From: Chthoniobacterales bacterium
Lineage (GTDB): Bacteria > Verrucomicrobiota > Verrucomicrobiia > Chthoniobacterales > UBA6821
NCBI GenBank assembly: GCA_026461395.1
Contig: JAPJNA010000005.1
Coordinates: 1-49,141, forward strand
Direction of reading: 5' to 3'
Length of the DNA: 49,141 nucleotides
A program made the translations under genes and the position numbers. Shown here piece by piece: positions 17,749 through 26,760 of this stretch; the stretch's first letter is position 1, and every line of letters begins with the position of its first letter. Below the pieces are notes generated by a model. That model saw nothing but the letters and a program-made list of their open reading frames with translations, made no database searches and was not told the origin of the DNA.

Positions 17749-19703
17749 GTGGACTGCGATCATTTCTTATTTGGATCTCTTCCAGGCCTTGGTTTTCAAG
17801 TCTTCTCCTTGGGCTTGTGCTCCTCACGGTGGCTTCCACCTACGCTCAAGTCCTGAGCTTCCATTTTCTGCCGTTCTGGGATGACGACACCAACATCCAT
17901 CGGAATCACCTCTATGCGCCGCTTTCGTGGGGAAGCGTGACCACTTTTTGGAAGGCTCCCTTCCAGCAGCTCTACATTCCCGTCACCTATTCCGTTTGGG
18001 CGGGACTTGTCGCCCTCTCACGTATCGTAGCCGGGACAAGTATCAGTTTCGGACCGATCAATGCCGCGCTTTTCCACGGCATGAATCTTAGTATCCACCT
18101 CCTCTCCACAGGTATGGTTTTTATCATTATTCGTAGAATGCTGGGGGCGCGGCTTTCTACTTTTTCTACGGATTCGATCACTTCACCACGCGTTCTGCTT
18201 GCATCCGCGGCTGGAGCTCTTGCTTTCGGTCTTCATCCGATCCAGGTCGAGGCGGTCGCCTGGGTCTCGGGATTGCGAGATCTTCTGGGCGGTGCGCTCT
18301 CTCTTGCCGCCCTGGCTCTATTCCTTTCATGGCTTGATAACTCCGGAAGAAATACCCGGCAGGCCTTCCGATACATTACTGCCACCCTTCTCCTGCTCTT
18401 GGCCTTCGGTTCCAAGCCGGGGAGCGTCGTTACCCCAGCACTGGCACTCCTTTGCGGCTTCTGGCTTTTATGGGTCAGGGGACGTTCGCCTAAGCCCCTT
18501 CTCTGGCTGATTCCATGGTTCATGATAGCTGTTCTGGAGGTGATGATGACGTCCAAGGCACAGCCGGCTGCGGAACTTGCACGTTCTTTGGTGCCATTGT
18601 GGGCGAGGCCTCTGGTGGCTTGTGACGCGATCGCTTTTTACCTCTGGAAGCTTCTCTGGCCTGCGGATCCCTGGGGGCTCTGTGCTGATTATGGGCGTTC
18701 CCCTAACTCCCTGATGCAGGCCGGCATTCTCTACTGGAGTTGGCTGATTCCAATGCTCCTCGCGGTCCTGCTGGCATTCTTCAAAAAACTCCGCCCGTAC
18801 ATGCTTCCGGCCACTCTGATGGTCATCGGAGTTCTTCCGACGCTGGGTCTTATCCCTTTCAACTTCCAGGTAGTATCAACGGTTAGCGACCGATATCTCT
18901 ATCTCGCCATGCTGGGCCCGGCACTGGCCTTTGCCATGCTGATCAGCGATGCACGTCCCCGGATTGCCATCATTCTGGCAGCTCTTTTTCTACCCTTCTG
19001 GACTGTCTTGACGCTACTTCAGATCCCGCAATGGGAGGCTGGAGAGTTTTTCTTTCCAGCGACGTTGGCCCGCAATCCCACTAGCTGGAAGTCGCGCCAT
19101 AATTATGCATGCACACTGGATGCCCAAGGAAAACTTCCCGAGGCTCTCAAGGAGTTTGTGGAGGCGATTCATCTGCGTCCCTCGAATGCCGAGGCTTACA
19201 ATGACATGGCCCTCACTCTCTTAAAGATGGGACGCCGTCAGGAGGCGATCCAGGAGTTCCAACAGTCCCTCCAGGTGAGGGCAACAACTGGGGCAGCACG
19301 CAACCTAGCAGCGGCGTTGCTGATGAATGGCGAACCTGCAAAGGCAGCTCAAGTTTTCCGACTTGCGATGCAGATTGACCCGGGTGACTTGCAGGACCAG
19401 CGCTCGTTGGCCTGGTTACTTGCAACACACCCCGATGGCACGGTTCGTAACGGCCAGGAAGCCGTTTCCCTTTCCAAACAGATCGTAGAAGCAACGAACG
19501 CGCAGGTTCCACTCTTTCTTCTCACGTATTCCGCAGCCTTAGCCGAATGTGGCATTTTTGATGAAGCATCTCGGGTGGCCACAATGGCGGCATCCGCCTA
19601 TGACCATTCCGGGGATCCCGCGATGGCACAGATGATTCAGACAAGGGTGCTTCCTGCACTTGGAGCACATCAACCGATCAGGGATAATCCTCTTCTGAAG
19701 TGA
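17745..19703 (+). CDS. TMTC-like polytopic membrane protein with C-terminal TPRs (putative GT-C glycosyltransferase)
   Basis: About 652 residues from the ATG that overlaps the previous stop (ATGA); an alternative ATG is at 17727. The N-terminal two thirds contain about ten membrane helices. The first large loop has an acidic motif WDDDTN (45-50), as in GT-C transferases. It is followed by the stretch GLHPIQVEAVAWVSGLRDLL, characteristic of eukaryotic TMTC proteins and their bacterial homologues. From about residue 440, TPR units follow (RHNYACTLDAQGKLPEALKEF, then AEAYNDMALTLLKMGRRQEA). Known TMTCs are protein O-mannosyltransferases using lipid-linked mannose. Whether this one is active is not known. 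Confidence 0.75.
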   Translation: MSGLRSFLIWISSRPWFSSLLLGLVLLTVASTYAQVLSFHFLPFWDDDTNIHRNHLYAPLSWGSVTTFWKAPFQQLYIPVTYSVWAGLVALSRIVAGTSISFGPINAALFHGMNLSIHLLSTGMVFIIIRRMLGARLSTFSTDSITSPRVLLASAAGALAFGLHPIQVEAVAWVSGLRDLLGGALSLAALALFLSWLDNSGRNTRQAFRYITATLLLLLAFGSKPGSVVTPALALLCGFWLLWVRGRSPKPLLWLIPWFMIAVLEVMMTSKAQPAAELARSLVPLWARPLVACDAIAFYLWKLLWPADPWGLCADYGRSPNSLMQAGILYWSWLIPMLLAVLLAFFKKLRPYMLPATLMVIGVLPTLGLIPFNFQVVSTVSDRYLYLAMLGPALAFAMLISDARPRIAIILAALFLPFWTVLTLLQIPQWEAGEFFFPATLARNPTSWKSRHNYACTLDAQGKLPEALKEFVEAIHLRPSNAEAYNDMALTLLKMGRRQEAIQEFQQSLQVRATTGAARNLAAALLMNGEPAKAAQVFRLAMQIDPGDLQDQRSLAWLLATHPDGTVRNGQEAVSLSKQIVEATNAQVPLFLLTYSAALAECGIFDEASRVATMAASAYDHSGDPAMAQMIQTRVLPALGAHQPIRDNPLLK

Positions 19704-19761
19704 CTTGATCCCGAGAGGATCTTCTTGCACTCCGAAGCGGTAGCAGTAACCCTGCGCCTCC

Positions 19762-20505
19762 ATGACTGCACGCTCACGCTCCAACAACAGAGCTTCCGAC
19801 AAACTCAGGGAAGTCACCTTTCAGACCGGTATTGCGCCCCAAGCTTCCGGTTCCGTGCTGATTTCTTTCGGGCGCACTCAGGTTCTGTGCGCCGCCAGCA
19901 TTGAGGAAGGTGTGCCCCGTTGGATGAAAGAGCAGGGTGTCACAGGTGGTTGGCTGACCGCTGAATACTCGATGCTTCCTTATTCCACCGCGCCTAGAAA
20001 GCAGCGCGACAGTTCCCGCGGCAAGATCGACGGAAGGTCCACGGAGATCCAGAGACTCATAGGCAGATCCCTTCGCGCTGGAATCGACCTTGAAGGCCTA
20101 GGTTCCAGAACTCTCTGGGTCGATTGCGATGTCCTTCAGGCCGATGGAGGGACACGTACGGCATCCATCACCGGTGCCAGCGTCGCCATTGCTCTTGCCT
20201 GCAACAAGTTGGTGAAGGAAGGGAAACTCGCCAAGAGTCCCGTGTCGCGCCAGATCGCTGCCGTAAGCGTGGGAGTTGTTGGTTCCGAGGTTCTTCTCAA
20301 TCTGGACTATCCCGAGGATAGGGATGCCGAAGTTGATCTCAACCTCGTAATGACAGGAGATCTAGAGTTTATTGAGTTACAGGCCTCGGGTGAGGAGAAT
20401 GTTTTCGGAGATTCCCAGTTGGCCACGATGCTGGATTATGGACGCCGAGGGATCTCCGAGTTGGTCGTCCGGCAGGAAGAAATACTCGCGGCGTCGCTTT
20501 GCTAA
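19762..20505 (+). CDS. rph: Ribonuclease PH
   Basis: A 247-residue phosphorolytic 3'-5' exoribonuclease that trims tRNA 3' ends. Family motifs are present: GSVLISFGRTQVLCAASIEE, GWLTAEYSMLPYST, RSLRAGIDLEGLGSRTL and QADGGTRTASITGA (phosphate and RNA contacts). The C-terminal QASGEENVFGDSQLATMLD is also typical. Length is normal. It lies 58 bases after the TMTC-like gene. The start fits the family N-terminus (RASDKLREVTFQTG). Confidence 0.96.
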   Translation: MTARSRSNNRASDKLREVTFQTGIAPQASGSVLISFGRTQVLCAASIEEGVPRWMKEQGVTGGWLTAEYSMLPYSTAPRKQRDSSRGKIDGRSTEIQRLIGRSLRAGIDLEGLGSRTLWVDCDVLQADGGTRTASITGASVAIALACNKLVKEGKLAKSPVSRQIAAVSVGVVGSEVLLNLDYPEDRDAEVDLNLVMTGDLEFIELQASGEENVFGDSQLATMLDYGRRGISELVVRQEEILAASLC

Positions 20506-20528
20506 AGCAAAAATCGCCTTAAAAATCC

Positions 20529-20558
20529 TTGACCCCGAGGGTGACAACTGACCATATC
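20529..20558 (+). promoter_or_regulatory. Candidate promoter of rpmB
   Basis: TTGACC (20529-20534) lies 18 bases before CATATC (20553-20558). The -35 match is good and the -10 is weak. It is 21 bases before the rpmB ATG, so the leader would be short. This is a pattern call only. Confidence 0.35.
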
Positions 20559-20579
20559 AACAACTCAACTATTTTCATT

Positions 20580-20843
20580 ATGTCCAGAAAGTGCTCCATT
20601 ACCGGTTCGCGTCCCGTGCGCGGCTCTAAAATTCATCGCAGAGGTCTCGCCAAGAAAAAAGGTGGTATCGGTATGCATGTCACTGCCGTCACTGCTCGTT
20701 ATTTCACCCCGAACCTTCGCAATAAGCGGATCTGGGTTCCCGAACTGAAGAAGTTTGTGTCGGTCAAGGTCACGGCCCGTGCCCTGAAAACCATTTCGAA
20801 GAATGGAGCCCACGCCACTCTATCCAAGGCCGGGCTTATCTAA
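20580..20843 (+). CDS. rpmB: 50S ribosomal protein L28
   Basis: An 87-residue protein matching L28: CSITGSRPVRGSKIHRRGLA at the start, then RYFTPNLRNKRIWVPE and the C-terminal ARALKTISKNGAHATLSKAG. It has a single Cys (Cys5), so it is the zinc-free type without CxxC pairs. The frame is open a little further upstream, but that part does not resemble L28, and the ATG at 20580 is the clear start. It is followed after 46 bases by a conserved small gene and a strong terminator. Confidence 0.96.
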   Translation: MSRKCSITGSRPVRGSKIHRRGLAKKKGGIGMHVTAVTARYFTPNLRNKRIWVPELKKFVSVKVTARALKTISKNGAHATLSKAGLI

Positions 20844-20889
20844 CTAATCACCATCAAACAACCCCCAACCAACGAAAGGACCCAATACC

Positions 20890-21093
20890 ATGTCATTCAG
20901 CGCAGTTAGCAAGAAAAGCGGCAAAACCTATTTCCTTCATCAACGCCTCCAGGAGCTTCGTGGCGGTCAGAAAGTAACCCTTTACTATTTCGGTGGTGAG
21001 GCCAAGGAAGGTGCTATCGATGCACTTCCCGCTGGTTATGAAATCTCCGAGAACGAGCGTACTGGCCTTCCTCTCCTGAAGAAGAAGAAATAA
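20890..21093 (+). CDS. Conserved 67-residue protein, rpmB companion
   Basis: A small basic protein with a good ribosome binding site (AAAGGACC before the ATG). It contains KSGKTYFLHQRLQELRGGQK, then VTLYYFGGEAKEGAIDALPA and ends NERTGLPLLKKKK. I recall this pattern (KTYYLH, then R-G-G-K, Y-F/Y-F, EGAIDxLPxGYEVxENxRTGLPxLKK) as a widespread uncharacterised family in several phyla; no function is known. Placement between rpmB and a terminator suggests expression with ribosomal protein L28. The Lys-rich tail is compatible with RNA binding, which is inference. Confidence 0.85.
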   Translation: MSFSAVSKKSGKTYFLHQRLQELRGGQKVTLYYFGGEAKEGAIDALPAGYEISENERTGLPLLKKKK

Positions 21094-21122
21094 GCTTTTT
21101 CATTAATTTCCTCCCCGAGGAT

Positions 21123-21158
21123 ACGGGCGCCGAAGAAATTCGGCGCCCGTTTTTGTTT
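21123..21158 (+). terminator. Strong intrinsic terminator after the rpmB pair
   Basis: A 12-bp perfect stem ACGGGCGCCGAA / TTCGGCGCCCGT with a GAAA tetraloop (21135-21138), followed by TTTTTGTTT. It ends the rpmB plus 67-residue-protein transcript and is the best terminator in the window. Confidence 0.92.
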
Positions 21159-21214
21159 CTTGCGGATGGAGGAGGGGGTTTGACCCCATCCTCGTAAGCG
21201 TTTAAAAAGATAAG

Positions 21215-22078
21215 ATGAGTATAGATAGCAATTACGCGCACCCCGATGCACTCGTCACAACGTCATGGATGGCCGATCATCTGAAGGACCCCGGTATCCG
21301 GATTATTGAGAGCAACGAGGATATCCTGCTTTATGATATGGGGCATGTTCCGGGAGCTGTTCATATCGATTGGCAACGCGATCTGCAGGATCATACGATT
21401 CGTGATTACATCCAGCCCGAAGCCTTTGCGGCTCTCTGCTCGAAGAATGGGATTACCCCTGAAACAACCTGCATATTCTACGGAGATAAATCCAACTGGT
21501 GGTCCTGCTACGCGCTCTGGGTTTTTCGCCTTTTCGGTCATGAGAAGGTCAAGATCATGGACGGAGGACGCGACAAGTGGATTGAAGAGGGCAGACCTCT
21601 GACCCGTGAAGTTCCCCACTATGAGAAGACCGCCTATCCAGTTCCCTCAAAGCGACGTGATGCCGAAATTCGTGCCTTCTATGACGACGCCCTTGCCCAG
21701 AGCCGTGGCAAACTTCCTCTGATCGATGTCCGCTCCCCGGGCGAGTTTAAGGGACTGGTGACCCACATGCCAGAATACCCTCAGGAGGGGGTGCTGCGAG
21801 GAGGTCATATTCCTGGAGCGCATGGCATTCCCTGGAAGCAAGCCGTGAATAACGATGCGACTTTCAAGACTGCCGAGGAGCTTCGCAAGATTTACCAGAC
21901 CGATCTTGGTCTCAAGCCCGATGACCAGATTATCGCGTATTGCAGGATTGGAGAGAGATCCAGTCACACGTGGTTCGTACTGAACTATCTCTTGGGTTTT
22001 GATAAAGTGCGAAACTATGACGGCTCCTGGACGGAGTGGGGAAACCGTGTCGGCGCGCCAATCGAAAAGTCTCTCTAG
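21215..22078 (+). CDS. Thiosulfate/3-mercaptopyruvate sulfurtransferase (tandem rhodanese)
   Basis: A 287-residue protein with two rhodanese domains: an inactive N-terminal one (about 10-130) and a catalytic C-terminal one (about 150-285). The active Cys243 lies in the loop CRIGERS, the pattern of thiosulfate-type rhodaneses (CRxGxR). It moves sulfane sulfur from thiosulfate or mercaptopyruvate to an acceptor. The next gene, 11 bases later, is SufE-like, so the acceptor may be SufE. The start is the first ATG, after a GATAAG leader. Confidence 0.93.
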   Translation: MSIDSNYAHPDALVTTSWMADHLKDPGIRIIESNEDILLYDMGHVPGAVHIDWQRDLQDHTIRDYIQPEAFAALCSKNGITPETTCIFYGDKSNWWSCYALWVFRLFGHEKVKIMDGGRDKWIEEGRPLTREVPHYEKTAYPVPSKRRDAEIRAFYDDALAQSRGKLPLIDVRSPGEFKGLVTHMPEYPQEGVLRGGHIPGAHGIPWKQAVNNDATFKTAEELRKIYQTDLGLKPDDQIIAYCRIGERSSHTWFVLNYLLGFDKVRNYDGSWTEWGNRVGAPIEKSL

Positions 22079-22089
22079 GGATCCTTGCG

Positions 22090-22557
22090 ATGTCTTATCC
22101 CGCGAAGCTGTCCGCGATCATTGAGCTTTTCTCGGGTCTTCCCGACGCGGAGAAACGCGAGACCTTGATAGCCTATGCCGATCAGGCAAAGTCCCAGGAA
22201 CCGAGGGAGGGTGAGTCGTTTGATCTTGAGGATGTGCGCAAGGACGAGGAGTGCACCGACACCGTGGCGATCTATCTCCGGCTCGACGAGCAGGGAGGTG
22301 CCCACTTCAGGATATCTCTTGGTCCCCAAGTCCAGACGCTGACGCGGGCCATGAGTTCGATCCTCTGCAAGGGGCTTGAGGGAATATCCCCGGCGGACAT
22401 CCTGGAAATTCCTGCGGATTTTGTTCCAAAGATCGTCGGCGCTGAGCTTGTCCGCCTGAGAAGTCAGACCGTTTATTATCTGCTCACGCGCATTAAAAGC
22501 GTCTCCAAGGTCTGGTTGCAGCGCCAACGCAACGAGACTCAAGACAACAACGGTTAA
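22090..22557 (+). CDS. SufE-family sulfur acceptor
   Basis: A 155-residue protein with the SufE fold signature. The sulfur-accepting Cys55 lies in DEECTDTVAIYL. Downstream come the conserved KGLEGISPADILEIPADF and VRLRSQTVYYLLTRIKS. The usual GCQS motif around the Cys is replaced by EECT, but the position fits. SufE passes persulfide sulfur from SufS to the Fe-S scaffold. No suf or isc genes are nearby; the partner here is the upstream rhodanese. The frame is open further upstream, but the ATG at 22090 gives the family start. Confidence 0.88.
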   Translation: MSYPAKLSAIIELFSGLPDAEKRETLIAYADQAKSQEPREGESFDLEDVRKDEECTDTVAIYLRLDEQGGAHFRISLGPQVQTLTRAMSSILCKGLEGISPADILEIPADFVPKIVGAELVRLRSQTVYYLLTRIKSVSKVWLQRQRNETQDNNG

Positions 22558-22573
22558 TCGCCTTTCGCTGAAG

Positions 22574-23656
22574 GTGCCTCGCTGTTTTATCTTCAAGCCT
22601 GACGGGATCGGAGACTTCTTTCTGGCCTCGGGAGTGGTGCGTCTCATGGCGCGGGAGTTTGGTGAGGAGAATCTGACCATAGCTGTCCTCCCGCTCCTGG
22701 AGTCGGTTGTGAGAGGTCAATTTCCCAAGGCAGAGATCGTCATTCTTCCCATCCGGAAGCAACGGGTCATTCTGAATGTTTTTGTTGCCAACTGCCTTCG
22801 CTGTTTCCCCTCGTGGCTTCAGCTCCTTCGGACACGAGTAGATACAGCGATTTCCCTGCGTCATATGCGTGACTATCTGCAGAGCTTTCTCTTCTACAGC
22901 GTGTGGGCTGGAAGGAGGCTCATGGCCTCGAATTTGCTTTTAGGTAATGGACGCAGGGTCCGGCGCTGGACGGAGCAATCCATGAATGCCATTTTTTCCA
23001 CGGAGATCGCATATTATCCCGAGGCAAGACTCGGGATTCCGAGTGAGTTAGAAGCACATCGTCTGCTTGTTTCGGCGGTTCTTGGCCGAAACGTTGATCC
23101 CAGTGAGATCTGGCCTGAACTGAAAGCGGTGAATCCTTCCCCGATCGACTCTCTTTACTCCCCCTACTTTGTCTGTGCTCCGTACTCCAGTGACATCTGG
23201 AAAAACTTTCCAGAGCATCGCTGGATCGAGCTCTTTGTACTGCTCAATACTCAAGAAAGGGGCTCCAGACTTAGGAATCTCGTGCTGACAGGCTCGTCGG
23301 ATCAGCGGCAATCCTTGGAAGCCTTTGGGGCCATGATCCGAAAGGCCCTTCCTGAGACGAGGATCAAGACCACTGTTCTGATTCCCGAGGATCTGCAGGG
23401 ATTCATCGATCTCTTGGCCGGAGCTGATTGTGTATTCACCGTCGATACTGCTGCAGCCCATGGTGCGACAGCGCTTGATTGCCGAACCTTGATTCTGTTT
23501 TCAGGCCTCCATCAGGGGATGTTCGCTCCATGGACCAAGAGCAATCGTCAGCACTGGATCCTTCCCAAGGAATCATCAAGCGATATGCAATGGCATGAGG
23601 CCCATGCGACATCCGAAATCATGGAATGTCTTGAGAACATACTGTCAGCTCCCTGA
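22574..23656 (+). CDS. Family 9 glycosyltransferase (heptosyltransferase-like)
   Basis: A 360-residue GT-B enzyme. The N-terminal FKPDGIGDFFLASGVVRLM is the GT9 donor-side motif (IGDxxL). The C-terminal DLLAGADCVFTVDTAAAHGA with the following LILFSG holds the nucleotide-sugar site of this family. It probably adds heptose or a similar sugar to the LPS core at the inner face of the membrane. The start is GTG, 16 bases after sufE and in the same direction. The exact sugar cannot be read from sequence. Confidence 0.88.
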   Translation: MPRCFIFKPDGIGDFFLASGVVRLMAREFGEENLTIAVLPLLESVVRGQFPKAEIVILPIRKQRVILNVFVANCLRCFPSWLQLLRTRVDTAISLRHMRDYLQSFLFYSVWAGRRLMASNLLLGNGRRVRRWTEQSMNAIFSTEIAYYPEARLGIPSELEAHRLLVSAVLGRNVDPSEIWPELKAVNPSPIDSLYSPYFVCAPYSSDIWKNFPEHRWIELFVLLNTQERGSRLRNLVLTGSSDQRQSLEAFGAMIRKALPETRIKTTVLIPEDLQGFIDLLAGADCVFTVDTAAAHGATALDCRTLILFSGLHQGMFAPWTKSNRQHWILPKESSSDMQWHEAHATSEIMECLENILSAP

Positions 23657-23739
23657 CGAGGCTCCGTTTTTTACTCTCTACGGGATGTTTTTTGATTGCA
23701 GTAGGGGATGTGTCGGTGTTTGATTTTTTGTTCCATTGA

Positions 23740-23814
23740 TCCAGCGTAGCTCAGTGGTAGAGCGGTCGGCTGTTAACCGATTGGTCGTAGGTTCAAATCC
23801 TACCGCTGGAGCCA
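23740..23814 (+). tRNA. tRNA-Asn (GUU), CCA encoded
   Basis: A full cloverleaf: acceptor TCCAGCG/CGCTGGA, D arm GCTC/GAGC, anticodon stem GTCGG/CCGAT with loop CTGTTAA (anticodon GTT), and T arm GTAGG/CCTAC with TTCAAAT. The discriminator is G and CCA is in the DNA (23812-23814). It stands alone, 15 bases before rpoZ. Confidence 0.97.
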
Positions 23815-23829
23815 TTTCTCACACTTTCC

Positions 23830-24051
23830 ATGAACACCCACTACATCGAAGAGGCCTCCAAGGTCATTACAAACAAGCAGCAACTCGTCAATATGGTGAG
23901 CAAGCGTCTGCGCGAGCTATCCGCTGGAAGCCGCCCAATGATCGAAGTGGACCTTCAGATGGGACTTGCAGACATCGCCCTGGCCGAAATTGCAGCAGGT
24001 AAGCTCTCCACAGAGTTTACTCCGGATACGGAAACCTTACAGGCAGCCTAA
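23830..24051 (+). CDS. rpoZ: RNA polymerase subunit omega
   Basis: A 73-residue protein with the omega core: NKQQLVNMVSKRLRELSAG, then DIALAEIAAGKLS. It promotes assembly of the beta' subunit. The usual partners gmk and spoT are absent; a tRNA gene precedes it and smpB follows. Confidence 0.9.
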   Translation: MNTHYIEEASKVITNKQQLVNMVSKRLRELSAGSRPMIEVDLQMGLADIALAEIAAGKLSTEFTPDTETLQAA

Positions 24052-24063
24052 AGCATCACACAC

Positions 24064-24088
24064 TGGCATTCGGTGTTATCGAATGCCA
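24064..24088 (+). other. 9-bp hairpin between rpoZ and smpB
   Basis: TGGCATTCG, 7-base loop, CGAATGCCA, starting 12 bases after the rpoZ stop. No T-run follows, so it is not a normal terminator. It may be an RNA processing or stability element. Confidence 0.4.
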
Positions 24089-24127
24089 CATGATGGGCTG
24101 TGAAACAGATGTTTGCACACTCCACGC

Positions 24128-24586
24128 ATGGGTTCTGACATCGTCACCAACCGCAAGGCTCTCAGGGATTACCAGATCCTTGAGAGATTTGAAGCTGGCA
24201 TTTCTCTTGTCGGGACAGAAGTCAAATCGCTTCGAGCGGGTAGGGCTGATCTTTTGGGATGCTATGCAAAAGTTGAGAAAGGTGGGGTATTTCTCTATGA
24301 GGCCACGATCCAAGTTTATGAGAAGGCCAGTCACTCAACCCATGATCCCAAGCGCCCTAGGCAGCTTTTGCTTAATAAGGTCGAGATTCTCAGGATGCTT
24401 GAGCAGACTGCTCGCAAAGGGCTGGCTCTGCCCGTGCTGCGTCTCTATTGGAAGAAGGGACGGGTGAAGGTCGAAATTGGTCTGGCTAAGGGAAAACATG
24501 CCGCTGATCAGCGCCAAGATCTCAAAAAGAAAGCCGAGCAGCGAGAGACAGACCGTGAGGTCGCTCAATTCAAGCGGGGTAAATAG
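24128..24586 (+). CDS. smpB: SsrA-binding protein SmpB
   Basis: A 152-residue partner of tmRNA in rescue of stalled ribosomes. Signature parts are NRKALRDYQILERFEAGISL, GTEVKSLRAGRADL, KRPRQLLLNKVEI and the C-terminal basic tail (GLAKGKHAADQRQDLKKKAE) that enters the mRNA channel. The ATG at 24128 is preferred over an in-frame TTG five codons earlier. The ssrA gene itself is not in this window. Confidence 0.96.
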   Translation: MGSDIVTNRKALRDYQILERFEAGISLVGTEVKSLRAGRADLLGCYAKVEKGGVFLYEATIQVYEKASHSTHDPKRPRQLLLNKVEILRMLEQTARKGLALPVLRLYWKKGRVKVEIGLAKGKHAADQRQDLKKKAEQRETDREVAQFKRGK

Positions 24587-24636
24587 CAGTATTTCCTCAT
24601 TGCACGCCCACTCCGTCGACAGCACCCTTTTTTCAA

Positions 24637-26169
24637 ATGAAGACAGACCGGAAGAATGTTGTTCCAGCCCTTAAGGGAGTGTTTCCGTCCGCTGAGGAGT
24701 TTGCCGCGGAGGCTGCGACTCATTCGGTTGTCCCTGTGTGGATCGAACTGATTGCCGATTGTGAAACCCCTCTTTCCATTCTCTCAAAGCTTGCCTCCGA
24801 GGAATCATCCTTTCTTCTGGAATCTGCTGAGAAGAGCGATTTGGTGGGACGCTATTCCTTTGTAGGTTCCGGTGCCCGTGCGGTGATCTCCTCTCGTGGA
24901 GAGACAATCACCCTGACCGATCACAAGGGGACGCGGTCTTGGAAGGCTCCTGATCCCCTCAAGGAACTCGAGACCTTAATGTCGGCATACAGATGCGCTG
25001 TTCACCCGCAGCTTCCGGGATTCACCGGTGGAGCCGTCGGCTATTTGGGATACGAGGCCGTACGGAGATTCGAACCTTCCGTTCCTACTGCACCGCAGGA
25101 TGATCTTGGGGTTCCCGAGATGCTTTTTATGATTGCCGACACCGTGGTGGCTTTTGACCACAAAGCGAGGAGGATCAAGGTGGTTGCGTGTGCCTTTCCG
25201 GGTGAACTTGGGGTCGAAGAATCTCGTCGCGAAGCTCTGGACCGGATTTCCGCACTCCTTGCAAAACTTGCTTTGCCGCTCGCGATGTTACCCTTTCCCG
25301 CCGGGGGGGATGCGGAATGCCTGCCCGTTTCGAGCAATATGAGCAGGGAGACTTTTGAAAAGGCGGTCGAGGACGCCAAGGAGTTCATCCGTGCGGGAGA
25401 TATCTTTCAGATTGTCCTCTCTCAGCGCTTTGCGATCGCTTATGAGGGTGACCCTCTACATCTCTACAGGGCACTCCGATTCATCAATCCTTCGCCTTAT
25501 ATGTTTTGCCTACGACTGCCCGGCGGATTTTCACTCGTGGGAAGTTCTCCAGAAGTTCATGTCAAGGTCACCGACGGAAGTGTCCAGATCCGACCGATTG
25601 CCGGGACACGCAAGCGCGGCGCCACGCCGGAAGCCGATGAAGCACTCTGTCTCGATCTACTTGAGGACCCCAAGGAGCGGGCCGAGCATCTCATGCTTGT
25701 CGATCTTGCCCGAAACGATGTCGGACGTATTTCGGAGTTTGGCAGCGTGTCGCTTACCGATTTCATGACAGTCGAGCGTTACAGTCATGTGATGCATATT
25801 GTCTCCAATGTAGTCGGCAAGCTCTCCGGAAACCATTCCCCATTGGATGTTTTGCGGGCTACTTTTCCTGCCGGCACAGTCAGCGGATCTCCGAAGGTGC
25901 GCGCCATGCAGATCATTGCGACGATGGAGCCGACTGCGCGCGGTAGTTATGCCGGAGCAGTGGGATACCTTGGATTCAATGGGGAGCTGGATTCCTGTAT
26001 TGCCCTAAGAACTGTTCTGCTGAAAGAAGGCATTGCCTATGTCCAGGCTGGGGCTGGTATTGTAGCAGACTCGAAGGCACCGGCCGAGTTCGATGAAACC
26101 GTCAATAAGGCAATGGGAGTCATTCGGGCTATAGATTTGGCAACATCGACTCTTCCCAACCACTCATAG
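24637..26169 (+). CDS. trpE: Anthranilate synthase component I
   Basis: A 510-residue enzyme that makes anthranilate from chorismate with TrpG. The N-terminal LLES motif (in [12 protein letters not shown]) is part of the tryptophan feedback site, so this is TrpE rather than PabB. The C-terminal chorismate-binding half has [27 protein letters not shown] and [18 protein letters not shown]. The stop is two bases before trpG. No trp leader peptide or attenuator is obvious in the 50 bases upstream. Confidence 0.95.
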   Translation: MKTDRKNVVPALKGVFPSAEEFAAEAATHSVVPVWIELIADCETPLSILSKLASEESSFLLESAEKSDLVGRYSFVGSGARAVISSRGETITLTDHKGTRSWKAPDPLKELETLMSAYRCAVHPQLPGFTGGAVGYLGYEAVRRFEPSVPTAPQDDLGVPEMLFMIADTVVAFDHKARRIKVVACAFPGELGVEESRREALDRISALLAKLALPLAMLPFPAGGDAECLPVSSNMSRETFEKAVEDAKEFIRAGDIFQIVLSQRFAIAYEGDPLHLYRALRFINPSPYMFCLRLPGGFSLVGSSPEVHVKVTDGSVQIRPIAGTRKRGATPEADEALCLDLLEDPKERAEHLMLVDLARNDVGRISEFGSVSLTDFMTVERYSHVMHIVSNVVGKLSGNHSPLDVLRATFPAGTVSGSPKVRAMQIIATMEPTARGSYAGAVGYLGFNGELDSCIALRTVLLKEGIAYVQAGAGIVADSKAPAEFDETVNKAMGVIRAIDLATSTLPNHS

Positions 26170-26171
26170 TC

Positions 26172-26741
26172 ATGATCCTTGTCATCGATAACTACGATTC
26201 CTTCACCTACAACCTTGTCCAGTACTTCGGGGAACTCGGCGCGGAGCCCGTGGTTCGCCGCAACGATCAGATCACGATTTCGGAAATTGAAACACTCGCC
26301 CCCGCCCGGATCTGCATCTCCCCCGGTCCCTGCACACCGAAGGAAGCCGGTATCAGTACCGAGGTAATAAGGACTCTGGCGGGTCGGTATCCCATTCTCG
26401 GAGTTTGCCTAGGGCACCAGTGCATGGGTGATGTCTATGGGGGTGAAGTGGTGAGGGCAGAACGCCTGATGCATGGTAAGACCTCTCCGATCCTACACAA
26501 CGGACAGGATCTCTTCGCCGGGCTTCCGAATCCCTTCGAGGCGACGCGCTACCACAGCCTGCTAGTGAAGAGGGAGACATTCCCGGATTGTCTCGAGATC
26601 ACGGCTGAAACCGCCGAAGGCGAGATCATGGGACTACGTCACAAGGAGCTTCCCGTCTGGGGTGTCCAGTTCCATCCGGAGTCCATCCTGACAACCCACG
26701 GCAAGGAACTTCTCGGTAATTTCCTCAAGCTGAAGGCCTGA
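26172..26741 (+). CDS. trpG: Anthranilate synthase component II (glutamine amidotransferase)
   Basis: A 189-residue class I amidotransferase supplying ammonia to TrpE. Nucleophile Cys is in [11 protein letters not shown], and the His-Glu pair in GVQFHPES. The N-terminal [16 protein letters not shown] is typical. It is coupled to trpE with a 2-base gap. It may also serve p-aminobenzoate synthesis, as PabA does in species with a shared subunit. Confidence 0.95.
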   Translation: MILVIDNYDSFTYNLVQYFGELGAEPVVRRNDQITISEIETLAPARICISPGPCTPKEAGISTEVIRTLAGRYPILGVCLGHQCMGDVYGGEVVRAERLMHGKTSPILHNGQDLFAGLPNPFEATRYHSLLVKRETFPDCLEITAETAEGEIMGLRHKELPVWGVQFHPESILTTHGKELLGNFLKLKA

Positions 26742-26760
26742 GAAACCAGGAGATGGATCT

